Part shown: piece after piece, positions 1 through 9,811 of the stretch
Numbering within the stretch: position 1 is the first letter of the stretch
Layout: the number at the start of each line of letters is the position of its first letter
Program-made: the position numbers and the translations under genes
Notes under the pieces: model-generated
Database searches by the model: none
Told to the model about the DNA's origin: nothing
What the model saw: only the letters and a program-made list of their open reading frames with translations
Source of the DNA: Micromonospora coxensis
GTDB taxonomy: Bacteria; Actinomycetota; Actinomycetes; Mycobacteriales; Micromonosporaceae
Assembly: GCF_900090295.1 (NCBI RefSeq)
Contig: NZ_LT607753.1
Span: forward strand, 4,650,001 to 4,714,000
Length of the DNA: 64,000 nucleotides
Reading direction: 5' to 3'

Positions 1-2434
1 CTCCATCGTGCATGGGAACGTCGGAGTGCAGTTGGTACGCCAGCACAGCGGCCTCCGCCTCATGCGGCCGGACCCACCCCACGCTGCGGTACCCCGCCGG
101 CACTGACACTGAACCGTCGTCGGAGACCTGGTCCTGCGGTTCCGCCGGGTCGACGGTGAGAATCTCGTCGCTGGCGTCGACCTCGTCGTCCTCGCTCCGC
201 CCCGCTTCGGCATGGGACGGATCGGTTGATGACTGATGGATCCACTGATTGCGAGGACGGGTCCACACCTCCTCGAGGAGACTCGCGATGTCATCGTCGC
301 CGCGCTGCCGGTAAACCGACAGGATCTGTCGGGGCTTGGCGTGGGCTGGAAGATCAACCGCCATGGCAAGCGCCATCTGCGCGTCTTCCGGGCTCCCGAC
401 TCCCTCTGCGCACCCCGTGAGTGCCGCAGCCCGCTCCAAGGGGTGCGCCTCGGGATCGGCCGGGTCTGGCAGCGAGACGTCGAAACGACCGTACGGGGCG
501 AACTCGAGAAAGACGTTCTGCCCTTCCCGCACCTCAAGGCGATCGAGGAACCGTTTGATCGTTCCGCTCGACGGCTGAAGCCCTGTCCACCGGATGCTCT
601 GCGTGCCGAGGTCCGATTCCAGCTCCGCGACCTCGCCCTGCGCGCATCCCACGAGACTCGCCACTCCAGAGGGCACCGGAAAGCCGGAGCCGCGGAGATG
701 GTCTCGGGTGACGGTGACACGCAACTTCCACCAGTCGTCGTCGTACTTGAAGAGCCGGCGGGTGGCGCTCGGCGCCTTGCGAGGTGCCGCTGGGCATTCC
801 CGACGGCGGACCACGCCTTGGACGATCTCGAAGTCTCCGTTTCCGGCGTAGGCCTGAATGCTGCTCGGTGACACGTCGAACCTGCTGGTGATCGAATCGA
901 CGAGCCGTCCGATCTCCACCTCGCCTCCTGCGGCAGCGAGTTCCAGACCGATCTGCTGCCGGATTGACGTGTATTCCTCCAGCTGCCAGCTCGCCAGCCC
1001 CCAGGTCGACCGGTCGGTCCTCACGAAACGCTCGTCGTCGGCCAGCTGGTTGGCCAGACTCCGGATACTGTTGTCCCGGCCTATCTGCAGCTGCAGTTCG
1101 TCGATGTGAAGCGGCTCGCCAGTCGCCGCCAGAAGACCCGCCGCGTGGTCACCGAGCGAGCGGGTACGGGTCAGGATCTGGTTGTTGTGAAGCGTGTAGC
1201 CACACCAGCTGAGCCAGGCGAGCAGCTCGGTCTTCGGCATCGAGGTCGCGGTAGCGACAGTGGCCAGATCCACGAGGCCGTGGTCCGTCGCAAAGTCCTC
1301 AAGCAGGGTGCGGGTCTGCTCGCGTGCCGCGGCGACGTCGGGAGCTGCCGCCCACCCGTCCGTCACCTCGAAGTAGTCGTCCAAGCGATCCAGCACAAGC
1401 CAGAGTGGAACGTTTACCCCCGGAACGTCTCGGGCGAGGTCGGGGTGCAGGGTGATCAACCGGTCCAAGGCGGCGATCGGTTGGATCTCCGTGCGCAGGC
1501 TGGCCAGGAGATTCCCGATGGTTGTGCCGAAGTGGAACCTTCCGGCGAGCAGATCCTTTACCTTGCTCTCGATCTGCCGGACTCGCTCACGGGACACGTC
1601 GAAGTCGCCTGCCAGCTCGGCAAGTTTCTTTGGTGGCCTGCCGAGGAAGCGGTCGCACAGAATGCGCACCTGTCGCTCGTCGAGCTCGGACAGGAATGCG
1701 GTGAACTCGAGGACCGGATCAGAGCTTCCGGTGGCGGAAACCATGTCCGCCGCCGTGAGTGAGTTGAGCCGGAGAGCCAATTCCTGGATTTCCTCAGGCG
1801 CTCCGTCCTCGATCACGACATTCAGCAGAGACTGGTCGCCGCGACGTCGGATGTGACGCCAGTCCGCCAACTGGGTCAGGTCCTCCAGTAACTGAAGCTG
1901 AGCGGGGGGCAGGGAAGCCGGCGCCGCCCCGCGTAGCGCCTCCCGTTCGTCTTCCGGGCCATCCCACTCGTCCTGCCCACCGGACCGGACGATCGCTGCC
2001 GAGACGAGGGCTGTGACCGCATCCTCAACCGTGTTGTGCCCCGTCCCGCGGACGTCGTAGAGGTCTCCGACTGTCAAGGGCCCGAGGTCGGCGACGGTCC
2101 GCACCTGCAGGCGCTGAAATGTTGTCGCGACCCTGGAGCTGGTCGCAAGAGTGGACAGGGGCAGATGGCGGGGGACTGTGGGGAAGCTCTGGCCGAAGGC
2201 AGCGGTTGAATGACGGACGACGAACAGCTGAGCGAGATGACGGCACAGATCCTCGTGCTCAACGGTCATCGTGGTGACCGCCGGCGACTCGGTGATCCAC
2301 CAGTCAGGTGAAGGAGTCAGGTCCACGAGTTCTCGTGCCGTCGCCGGCGTGTACGGAGCCAGCCAAGGCAGCAGCCGGGTCCAAGGCGCGTCGTGGTACG
2401 CCTCGGGGGGGAGATCCCCGAATGCTGTGTTCAC
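1..2434 (-). CDS. Sigma-region-4 / RpoA-CTD-like DNA-binding protein, C-terminus outside the window
   Basis: Translating the minus strand from the GTG at 2434 gives 811 residues with no stop before the window edge, so the 3' end is missing. A GAGAGGA ribosome site precedes the start. Residues ~101-148 resemble the helix-hairpin-helix C-terminal domain of RNA polymerase alpha (VRTVADLG...). Residues ~245-300 resemble sigma70 region 4, with SRERVRQIE at 281-289. Residues ~428-485 look like a HARE-type winged helix. It begins 35 bp after the AIPR stop and is inferred to be the last gene of the MZA-like operon. The function is not known; a DNA-recognition or transcription-control subunit is an inference. 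Confidence 0.8.
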   Translation of the reverse strand, partial: MNTAFGDLPPEAYHDAPWTRLLPWLAPYTPATARELVDLTPSPDWWITESPAVTTMTVEHEDLCRHLAQLFVVRHSTAAFGQSFPTVPRHLPLSTLATSSRVATTFQRLQVRTVADLGPLTVGDLYDVRGTGHNTVEDAVTALVSAAIVRSGGQDEWDGPEDEREALRGAAPASLPPAQLQLLEDLTQLADWRHIRRRGDQSLLNVVIEDGAPEEIQELALRLNSLTAADMVSATGSSDPVLEFTAFLSELDERQVRILCDRFLGRPPKKLAELAGDFDVSRERVRQIESKVKDLLAGRFHFGTTIGNLLASLRTEIQPIAALDRLITLHPDLARDVPGVNVPLWLVLDRLDDYFEVTDGWAAAPDVAAAREQTRTLLEDFATDHGLVDLATVATATSMPKTELLAWLSWCGYTLHNNQILTRTRSLGDHAAGLLAATGEPLHIDELQLQIGRDNSIRSLANQLADDERFVRTDRSTWGLASWQLEEYTSIRQQIGLELAAAGGEVEIGRLVDSITSRFDVSPSSIQAYAGNGDFEIVQGVVRRRECPAAPRKAPSATRRLFKYDDDWWKLRVTVTRDHLRGSGFPVPSGVASLVGCAQGEVAELESDLGTQSIRWTGLQPSSGTIKRFLDRLEVREGQNVFLEFAPYGRFDVSLPDPADPEAHPLERAAALTGCAEGVGSPEDAQMALAMAVDLPAHAKPRQILSVYRQRGDDDIASLLEEVWTRPRNQWIHQSSTDPSHAEAGRSEDDEVDASDEILTVDPAEPQDQVSDDGSVSVPAGYRSVGWVRPHEAEAAVLAYQLHSDVPMHDG

Positions 2435-2469
2435 GGGTGTCCTCTCATTGCCAGTACTCAGCACGTTGA

Positions 2470-4479
2470 TCAGCGGTTGGCGTGGAACCCGAGTCGCTTC
2501 GCCTCGTCCATGAGTCGAAGCGCCTGACTGGCCTGTTTGTCGGTGACCGGCCAACCGTTGTTGACGTACCGGCCCACGGTCTCGGCCAACTGGCGCTGCC
2601 AAGGCTGCAGGTTGCGAGTTTCCTTAGCCCAACGTGCCACTGCAAACCATTCAGGTGCGGAGATGGCCGTCACCGTGGCGACGTCACCGGTCGTGGTATC
2701 GTCCGGCACCGTCGGCGCGCTGTCTTCGAGGGGCTGGTCAGCCAGCTCTGCGATGAGTTCGTCCGGCACCGTCCACGGGACGGCGAGGACGGCCTCCCAG
2801 CAGTCCGGACGCTTTGCCCACTCGCCGATATTGGTACCACCCCGGAGAGGGTTGACAATCACGTCACGAACGGGAACGCAGAGCTCTTCCAAAGCATTGG
2901 CGAGGGCTGGGCTGAGCCCCTGCTCCCGCCAGATCCGATCCAGGTCGATCCGGCGGTTCGTCGCCTCAGCGAGCCGGGCGATTGAGTACGACGTAATGTT
3001 GATCTTGTAGCCGCCGAAGTCTTGGGCAGCGACAATCTTGTCGGTCGCCTTGAACAGGATCGCCTTGGCGATGAGACGCTGGCCGAAACTGATGTTGATC
3101 TCCGGAACGTTGTCACCCATCCGCATCATCAGCTCGCGGAAGTTCTTCTCAGCCCCTCGGCTCACCAGGTAAGGAAGCCCAGCCCAGGAATGGATGAACT
3201 TCGCTGCGTCCGCCTTGGTGAACTTCTGAGCCAGAGGGTGCAGGCTCTTGAACTTGCGCTGGTTGGCCGGCGTTCGTTCGTGGGCCAGCGCGTCGGTGTA
3301 CTGGCCCCGCGCGCGCTCGTAGAACCAGCGAGTCTCCTGCCCGCTGCCGTCCGCTGCAGGGGCCCAGAGCGATCGGGTGATCTTCTCGATGCCGACGTGG
3401 AAGGGGTGGTTCGAGCTGAAGTCGACGACCGTGACCTTGTTCTGGGTGTTCGAGTACTTCGAGATTTCAGGCACGATCTCCTGCAACCGGTCAGGAGAAA
3501 CCCGGGTCAGCTTCATCTGAACGTGGACCCGACTGAGGTCCGCCTTGTCTCTCGTGTACGCGTAGTGGATGGACGCCGTCGTCTGGCCACCGTTGACGAT
3601 CTGCAGGTCGTTGACGCGCCTGATCGCCTGTCCGCCGTCGGGGAGCTGGGTGAACTCCACGGTCGAGGCTGTGGCGGTGATCCCGTTGTTGTAGGCCAGG
3701 AACCGGTCAGGGTTGTGCAGCAGGGTGTCGCGGATGCCGCGGTTCACGCCGCCCTTGGTCTGCAGGAACGAGCGAACGTTGAGCTCGAGCAGACGCGTAC
3801 CGTGCCTGCCGTAGAGGTCGGCGAGTTCCTGCCCCGGGATGATAGCCAGGAAGACCGAGTAGTTGCGGTCGGTCTCAGGGGTGGCCAGGCAGGGCAGCGG
3901 CGGATCGAAGTCAACCACGATCGGTTCACTGAGGGTGCCGGAGGACGACAGCCGATGAAGGCGGTTCAGGTCCCAGATCTCGTGAGTGACCTTCAGGCCG
4001 TCCAGGTCGCCGGGCGGGATGCTGGACACCGCACTGACAACGTCGGTGAGAAGGAAGAGACGGATGCGGGGGGCATCGGGTAGGGCCTTCGCGACCGCGA
4101 CACACATGTCGTGGACGTCGGAGGACTCGTCGATGTCCCGCGCAAGACCGTCACGGCATTTGCGGACAAACGTTGCCAGGCGCTTGAACAAGGTCTCGAC
4201 CTGGGCCCGCGGCAGGCGGTCCTCCTCAGGCCTGAGACTGAAGTGGGTGATGAAGAGATCGAGAGTCCCCAGGGACTCATTGGTGCCGTAGCCGTTGACC
4301 TCCAGCCCGTGGGCCTTGTGGTAAGCGGTGAAGGTGTTCTCGATCTCGCCGGCCTGCTCCAGTTCGTCGAGCACGCGACGGGTGAAGGTGTCGGGGGCTG
4401 TGGCGTTCTCCGCCTCGGCCGTCGCGAGCACGTCGGCGACGAGTTCCTTAGCGTAAGCCGACAGGCTGTTCTGGCTCAT
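2470..4479 (-). CDS. AIPR family abortive-infection phage resistance protein
   Basis: This is a 669-residue protein. The start is placed at the ATG at 4479 because it overlaps the stop of the upstream DUF4420 gene by ATGA; an earlier in-frame start at 4509 would lie inside that gene. The central NGGQTT motif followed by a charged beta-strand region is the hallmark of the AIPR family, which recurs in phage-defence loci. The exact activity of AIPR is not established. It is the fourth gene of the GHKL-Z1-DUF4420-AIPR operon and is probably translated by coupling with DUF4420. No membrane segments are seen. Confidence 0.9.
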   Translation of the reverse strand: MSQNSLSAYAKELVADVLATAEAENATAPDTFTRRVLDELEQAGEIENTFTAYHKAHGLEVNGYGTNESLGTLDLFITHFSLRPEEDRLPRAQVETLFKRLATFVRKCRDGLARDIDESSDVHDMCVAVAKALPDAPRIRLFLLTDVVSAVSSIPPGDLDGLKVTHEIWDLNRLHRLSSSGTLSEPIVVDFDPPLPCLATPETDRNYSVFLAIIPGQELADLYGRHGTRLLELNVRSFLQTKGGVNRGIRDTLLHNPDRFLAYNNGITATASTVEFTQLPDGGQAIRRVNDLQIVNGGQTTASIHYAYTRDKADLSRVHVQMKLTRVSPDRLQEIVPEISKYSNTQNKVTVVDFSSNHPFHVGIEKITRSLWAPAADGSGQETRWFYERARGQYTDALAHERTPANQRKFKSLHPLAQKFTKADAAKFIHSWAGLPYLVSRGAEKNFRELMMRMGDNVPEINISFGQRLIAKAILFKATDKIVAAQDFGGYKINITSYSIARLAEATNRRIDLDRIWREQGLSPALANALEELCVPVRDVIVNPLRGGTNIGEWAKRPDCWEAVLAVPWTVPDELIAELADQPLEDSAPTVPDDTTTGDVATVTAISAPEWFAVARWAKETRNLQPWQRQLAETVGRYVNNGWPVTDKQASQALRLMDEAKRLGFHANR

Positions 4480-5483
4480 GCCTTCCCCTTCACGATGTTG
4501 GCCACCCATTCTGCGGAGACACCGTACTGGTCAAGTCCGGCAGTGCTTATCCGGTAGCGGCAGTCACCCACACCGGGGCGGAGGTCTACCTCCACGATTC
4601 GTGGGAAATCGCCGATGACCTGCCAGAAATCCGTCCGGCGGACGGTGTACCGAACGTCCTCGTACATGTGACGGTGCTCGGACAGGTAACCGATCCGAAC
4701 AAGCAGGTCACTGAAATCAGCTCGAGCCGGGCCCTTTAGCATCACGTCTTTCAGCGAGCCGACAACCTCATTCAGCGACTCACCGGAACCGCCTCGCCGT
4801 TCGTCCACGGACAGGTGAGCCAGGATCAAGTGGTCCGTCCCAGTCTCGTCGAGCTGACGTTCGCTGGCGATCACGATACTTCCGGGGTTTCTGCCTACTC
4901 CGGTCTTGACTTCGATAGCGCTCCCCGGCAACTGAAAGTCCTGATTCGCTCCGGTAGGACCCCGCCAGGCAGAAATCGCTTCAGCGGGAGACAGGGCCGG
5001 AAGAAGGTGGTCACGGAGCACCACAAGTTCCCCGAAGAGACCCCGCCTGGCGTCCATGCCGAGGCCGGTGTCCCGAAGCGACTGAAGGAGGTGGCGCCAG
5101 TGTTCGAAGCGCTCAATCGCCGCGGTGAGCGCCTGCACCGGCCCCTCCGTTGCCTGAGCTGCCAGAGCGACATCGGCGATCAGCGGGTTGAACACCTCTC
5201 GCCGGTCGTCGGCGGTGAGCACCACCCGTAGCTCGGCATTTCCGTCGGGAGCCGTTGCGAACTGCAGCGCCAGACCTTGAGTGCTGGCGAGGGGGGAGTG
5301 TCGCTCCGCCACTTCCTCAGCCGCCGCAGCCGGCACACGGAAGACCAGTACGCGCCGCCCACTCGGCTGTTGAACCGCCAGGAAGATGTCATGCCCCGAG
5401 CGTGGGAACAGACGACGAGCGACGATGCCGTACGGGTGGTGCTCCGCTTCAAGCGGTGCCCAGTCCTCTTCGCCAATCCTCAC
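4476..5483 (-). CDS. DUF4420 PD-(D/E)XK motif protein
   Basis: This is a 335-residue protein starting at a GTG (5483) that overlaps the Z1 stop as GTGA and ending in ATGA overlap with AIPR. The mid-protein segment contains NQDFQLPG then AIEVKTG, fitting the D...ExK catalytic core of PD-(D/E)XK nucleases; the family is annotated as PD-(D/E)XK motif protein DUF4420. It is predicted to be the DNA-cleaving or DNA-binding subunit of the MZA-like system. The nuclease assignment comes from the motif only; the remaining sequence is family-specific and not informative to me. Confidence 0.88.
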   Translation of the reverse strand: MRIGEEDWAPLEAEHHPYGIVARRLFPRSGHDIFLAVQQPSGRRVLVFRVPAAAAEEVAERHSPLASTQGLALQFATAPDGNAELRVVLTADDRREVFNPLIADVALAAQATEGPVQALTAAIERFEHWRHLLQSLRDTGLGMDARRGLFGELVVLRDHLLPALSPAEAISAWRGPTGANQDFQLPGSAIEVKTGVGRNPGSIVIASERQLDETGTDHLILAHLSVDERRGGSGESLNEVVGSLKDVMLKGPARADFSDLLVRIGYLSEHRHMYEDVRYTVRRTDFWQVIGDFPRIVEVDLRPGVGDCRYRISTAGLDQYGVSAEWVANIVKGKA

Positions 5484-8287
5484 TCGTCGGGGTCCTCGTC
5501 GTCGTAGTAGTCGATCTCCTGCTGCCTCCAGATGTCGTTGACCACATACTCGGTCTCGGTCGGATGCTCCGAGAAGGGGAAGCTGATGGCAAAGCCGACA
5601 ACCGGAAGACGATCGTGGTTTGCTGTCTGCTGCGGATGCTCGATCGGGTAGATGATGAGTAGTGGCTCCTGCGCCGGGCGGAATTTCCGGAGTGACTGCC
5701 CGGTTGGGACGTCAGGCTCCTTGTACTCCCTGTTCTTGCGCTCGGCCCACGCCCGACGTGCTGCCCTCGTGGCCTGCAAAGCCAGCTCTCTCACCTCGTC
5801 TGCGAGATCGCTGCTCTCATCGGCAGGGTTGAGTACCCGCTTGATGATGAAGCGGTCGCCTTCGATCGGGCGCTCCTTGCCCTCAACCGTCGGCGGTCGC
5901 CGCTTCACCAACCCGATCTTGTGATTGCCGATCTCCACCTGCCGACCTGGAGCACCCACCAGGCGCACCGTCCACCGGGACAGTTCCCCGAAGACGGCGC
6001 AACGGCGGATGTACTCCGCGATGAAGGCGGGTCGCACGCGGTATGAGCCGCGGTCTGAGACATAACGGTCGAGAAAGCCGTCGATGATCTCTGCGGGGGT
6101 GATGTTCCGCCACACAAGGCTCTTGCCGTCGGTGTGTGGTGCGGTTGGGTCTCCCAACAGCCTGACGAAGCGCTCCAAGTTGTCGAAGTTGCGTCGCAGT
6201 ACCTCTGGCCGGAGGTTGAAGATCGTAGTTTCCGGAAGCTCACCGGAGTAGCTCAGCCGTACCTTGACGCCACGGCGCATCTTGTTGGCGGCCGTGACCG
6301 CGAGTCCGGCGGAGGATGCGCGAACCCTGAGACCGAAGTTCTTTGGCGTCTCGCCGAGTGCCGCCATTTCCTCGAAATCCCGTCGCAGCTCGTTGTCCGC
6401 TGCGGTGATTTCGGCATAAGCCTTGCGAAGATCAGGCGTCGTGTACAACCGGCAGAGGTCCTCGTAACCAGGTCGGTAGCCGAACCAGCGCCCCATCTGC
6501 AGCAGAGTGTCGTAGGTGTTCGACGCGCGCAGGTAGTAGCTGACGCTCAGCCCCTCCAAGGTCAGGCCGCGGGACAGCTTGTTGCCGCCCACAGCGACGA
6601 CTGAGACCCCGGTCCGCCTGTGCTCGTAGTACTCGAGGGCGTCTCGCGAGCTGCCGTTGATCGCGCGTACTTCGATCTTGAGTAGGGCAGGGCGCAGCTC
6701 CTCTCGGACATCCTGCCAGGAGGGTGGGTCGGCTTCCTCGGACGGGAATTTCGCACTGGTCGGTGCGAAGTCGCGGTCCCACAGCTCACGGAGCTGGGTG
6801 AGAACTTCGCCGGCTTCGCGACCCATGCTGTCTCGGAGCCGGTCCCGCATCAGGCCGAGGTACTCCTCGATCTGGTCGCGTATCAGGTTCTGCACGTTCA
6901 TGAACCTGGTGACGTGGACAAGCATGGAGTTGTGCTGGCGGCCCTGCCCCCGTGCTCGCCGCGTCGCGCAGGTCAATACGAAGGCGTCCAGTGCCTCGCG
7001 CAGGGACTTGGGAAGGTCCTCTGGCGGCGCCCAATCCTTCTTGTGGCGCCGCGGCATCCAGTCTTCGTGATCTTTGATGGCACGGAAGATCGGTAAGGCC
7101 CCCACGTCATCCTCGTCCGGGTCCTCGGCGCGTAGGCCGAACACGCGCTCTGGCCCGAGGTAGTTGGATGGCGCAGGCAGACTCTCGATGAAGCTGTCGG
7201 GGAACAGATCGAGCCCGAACGTCTCGTGGTCGGCGTCAGGCCTGATGTAGATGTTGGCAAATGGAGTGGCGGTGTAGCCGACGTAGGCGGCCTTATCGAA
7301 GCTGTTCAGCAGGTGCCGGATGGACGCGTTGATCCGTGTTGGATCGGCGTCGTCATCCTTCGTCGTGTCGATCGAGGCGTTGTCAGCCTCATCGTCGATC
7401 ACCAGCAGGGGGATGTCCCGCACGATCTTGGTCACGCCGTCAGCGGTTGGTTCACCCTCAACCTCGACCACCCATTTCCGTACGTATTCGAGGATGCTCT
7501 GGTGCTTTTTGATCACCAAGACGACGGGATAATCGCCGATTGGAAGGTTCAGGTTGCTCGCCACGTGCCGCCGGAAGTCGCCTCCCTCGGCACTGTTGGT
7601 CAATGAGGCGATTCTGAGGCGCTTCACTCCGGGCATCACGCCAACGCCGATGCGTGCGGTGCTCTTGTTCTCGTCGTAGCGTTGCTGGTACTGGGTGTCG
7701 AAGCCGAGGAGGCCTTCGTCGACCCGAAGTTGGGTCTGACTGCGCAGGCTGTTGTGGATCCCGGCAAGGATCACGATGAGCTTGTAGCCGGCGTCGGCCG
7801 CCTTGCAGGCCAAGCCGATGTAGTTGCCTGTCTTGCCCGACTGGACCTGACCGACTACCAGTCCGTTACGACGCCAGGAGCCCGGGCGCTGCGGGTCCTC
7901 AAGCTGTCGCAGGATTCTGTCTGTGCTCTGGTTCAGCCGTCGTACGACCCGTGGCGGCATCAGCCGGACGTCCTCAAGGTACCGGCGGTACCGGTCCCAG
8001 AAGTCCCAGCTGCGGTCCAGCTGCGCCTCGGCCAGCCATTCGATGTGGTTCCGGTCGTCCTTCAATCCCACCGAGTCGTCCTGCCAGACCGCCACCCGAG
8101 CCTGGATCTCCTTGAGCAGCAGCTCCCGGTCCAGTGCCTGGCCTCGGGCCTGCTGCATGGCGCAGACCATGTTCACGGCGTCGTTCAGCTCGGTCGGATT
8201 CGCCTGTCGATCCTGCGGCAGGAATGCGAGCACGAGCCGGATGGCCTGCTGCATCGCGTCATCTTCATCGTGTGTCAGCGCCGTCAT
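5480..8287 (-). CDS. Z1 domain NTPase/helicase-like protein
   Basis: This is a 935-residue P-loop protein of the Z1 family (superfamily-II-like). A Walker A GQVQSGKT lies at ~146-153 and a DDEAD Walker B at ~298-302. GYTATPFAN at ~337-345 resembles helicase motif III, and QMGRWFGYR at ~597-605 is the arginine-finger motif VI region. Z1 proteins co-occur with MutL/MORC ATPases, DUF4420 and AIPR in restriction-like operons, where they are thought to be the DNA-translocating motor. The ATG start lies 45 bp downstream of the GHKL gene stop. All core ATPase motifs appear intact. Confidence 0.93.
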   Translation of the reverse strand: MTALTHDEDDAMQQAIRLVLAFLPQDRQANPTELNDAVNMVCAMQQARGQALDRELLLKEIQARVAVWQDDSVGLKDDRNHIEWLAEAQLDRSWDFWDRYRRYLEDVRLMPPRVVRRLNQSTDRILRQLEDPQRPGSWRRNGLVVGQVQSGKTGNYIGLACKAADAGYKLIVILAGIHNSLRSQTQLRVDEGLLGFDTQYQQRYDENKSTARIGVGVMPGVKRLRIASLTNSAEGGDFRRHVASNLNLPIGDYPVVLVIKKHQSILEYVRKWVVEVEGEPTADGVTKIVRDIPLLVIDDEADNASIDTTKDDDADPTRINASIRHLLNSFDKAAYVGYTATPFANIYIRPDADHETFGLDLFPDSFIESLPAPSNYLGPERVFGLRAEDPDEDDVGALPIFRAIKDHEDWMPRRHKKDWAPPEDLPKSLREALDAFVLTCATRRARGQGRQHNSMLVHVTRFMNVQNLIRDQIEEYLGLMRDRLRDSMGREAGEVLTQLRELWDRDFAPTSAKFPSEEADPPSWQDVREELRPALLKIEVRAINGSSRDALEYYEHRRTGVSVVAVGGNKLSRGLTLEGLSVSYYLRASNTYDTLLQMGRWFGYRPGYEDLCRLYTTPDLRKAYAEITAADNELRRDFEEMAALGETPKNFGLRVRASSAGLAVTAANKMRRGVKVRLSYSGELPETTIFNLRPEVLRRNFDNLERFVRLLGDPTAPHTDGKSLVWRNITPAEIIDGFLDRYVSDRGSYRVRPAFIAEYIRRCAVFGELSRWTVRLVGAPGRQVEIGNHKIGLVKRRPPTVEGKERPIEGDRFIIKRVLNPADESSDLADEVRELALQATRAARRAWAERKNREYKEPDVPTGQSLRKFRPAQEPLLIIYPIEHPQQTANHDRLPVVGFAISFPFSEHPTETEYVVNDIWRQQEIDYYDDEDPDE

Positions 8288-8332
8288 CCGGCCCTCCCCG
8301 TTGGTCTGATGCGGTGGTTGGCGGTGGAGCCG

Positions 8333-9811
8333 TCAACGCTGCTGCCAGAAGCCGTCGAACTGGTCGAAGGGCGGCATCAGTGCGAGCCGTTCCTTGGCTT
8401 CCCTGGGAGTCCGTCCCTGAGCGACGAAAGCGGCATAGATGCGGTTCGCCACATCCCCTACCTCTTTGGGAGCCGCCCCGAGGAACGGCTCGGGATCGTC
8501 GGTGACGTCGCCGTCGTGCATGATCCGCAGCGCCGCGACCGGCACGGTCTCCTCCAGCAGCCTGATGAGGGCTTTCGCGTCAACTGCAGCATCAGGGCCG
8601 CCCTGCAGCACCTCCCGCACGAGCGGGTGGTCCCGGTTGATGCGGCAGCGGATGGTGCCGTCGCGCTTGTCGACGCGCCAGGCGTAGACGAACTCGGCGC
8701 CGTGCTCGCGTGCGGCGATCCGCCCACGGTGACTCAGCACCTCCGCGGCTCGGCTCCGGGTCGCAGTACCGATGCGTTGCAGGTGGCGACGCGCACCCAC
8801 CGGCGGTACCGCCGTTGACTTCCGGACGTCGATTGCCCAGTCGGCGTCCGCCTCGGCCGGCACGTCGACGATGATGCGCGCAAGGTTGTACCGCTCGTCC
8901 CGTCGGAAGCCGCGGATGCCGAGCCAGTCGCCGGCCAGGATGAGCCGGTCCCGCCGATACACGTAGAAGCCCTGCTGGTCCAGCCAGCCTCCCGGGCCGG
9001 CTGCCTGTTGCTGCTGCTCGGGGCTGAGCTTCTTGGGGTGAGGCAGGATGAACGGCTCGATGCGGACTGTATGGTTGCCGACAGGCAGCTCTTCCCCCGG
9101 TAGTCGCTGGACCGACGGGTGTCCGCTTAGGAAGGGGTCCCAGGCCTTGACCGGTGTGCCGTTGACGGTCATCGCGAGCCGGTTCCTGCCCACGAGGAAC
9201 CTCCCGAACACCATGCCAAGGTGCTCCTCGGCCCGGGTCGCCTCCGCGTAGAACTGTTTTTGCGCCCGTGCGTCTTCAGTGGTCAGGCCGTCCACGGCGA
9301 ATCGGTGCAGATCTCGCCAGATGACCGTCGTTCCAGCTCCGCCTTCGGGCCGGAGTTGCTTGAGAAGCGTCGCGGTCTCCTCATCGGTCCCGTGCAACAG
9401 CCGCCACTCGCTCGTGTCTGCGACGACGGAGAGGTCCCAGGTCCGGACTGCTTCTTCCGGGCTGGCTGCGGTGCTCGTGCCCACAGTGAGGCGGGCCGCC
9501 TGCGAGAACGAAGCGCTCTTCAACCCCATGCCGAAGCGCCCAAGATCCTCGGCGGCGCGAGCCTGGTAGGAGCCCCTCGCCGCCACGGTCATTGCAGTGA
9601 CGAGTTCGTCAGTTGTCATCCCTCTGCCGTCGTCCACCACCGCCACCCATGAGGCGGCGCCGGCCCACGTGAAGTAGACGTCGATCCGACGGGCGCCGGC
9701 GGAGACACTGTTGTCCACGAGATCCGCCACAGCAGCCTCGACGCTGTAGCCGAACGACCGTAGTGACGTGATGGTGCCCGCCGGGTCGGGGTTCGCGATG
9801 TCGTAGCTCAA
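8333..9811 (-). CDS. GHKL ATPase, MutL/MORC-like (first copy)
   Basis: This is a 492-residue protein with the GHKL ATP-binding fold at its N-terminus: N-box DLVDN at 30-34, G1 box DDGRGM at ~60-65 and G2 box GRFGMGLKSAS from ~91. The usual catalytic Glu of the N-box is Asp30 here. The TTG start at 9811 is uncertain. It is the first gene of the operon and corresponds to the MutL component of MZA-like systems, where an ATP-driven clamp is presumed to act with the Z1 motor and the nuclease. A paralogue lies at 12113-13429. Confidence 0.9.
   Translation of the reverse strand: MSYDIANPDPAGTITSLRSFGYSVEAAVADLVDNSVSAGARRIDVYFTWAGAASWVAVVDDGRGMTTDELVTAMTVAARGSYQARAAEDLGRFGMGLKSASFSQAARLTVGTSTAASPEEAVRTWDLSVVADTSEWRLLHGTDEETATLLKQLRPEGGAGTTVIWRDLHRFAVDGLTTEDARAQKQFYAEATRAEEHLGMVFGRFLVGRNRLAMTVNGTPVKAWDPFLSGHPSVQRLPGEELPVGNHTVRIEPFILPHPKKLSPEQQQQAAGPGGWLDQQGFYVYRRDRLILAGDWLGIRGFRRDERYNLARIIVDVPAEADADWAIDVRKSTAVPPVGARRHLQRIGTATRSRAAEVLSHRGRIAAREHGAEFVYAWRVDKRDGTIRCRINRDHPLVREVLQGGPDAAVDAKALIRLLEETVPVAALRIMHDGDVTDDPEPFLGAAPKEVGDVANRIYAAFVAQGRTPREAKERLALMPPFDQFDGFWQQR

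Noticed and set aside
3022..4083. A 353-codon plus-strand open frame inside the AIPR gene
   Set aside because: Lies antisense to a gene with clear family motifs, has V/R/D-rich composition typical of GC-rich antisense frames, and shows no recognisable domain.
7682..8818. A 378-codon plus-strand frame spanning the Z1 and GHKL genes
   Set aside because: Antisense to two well-supported genes, with no domain and no operon context.
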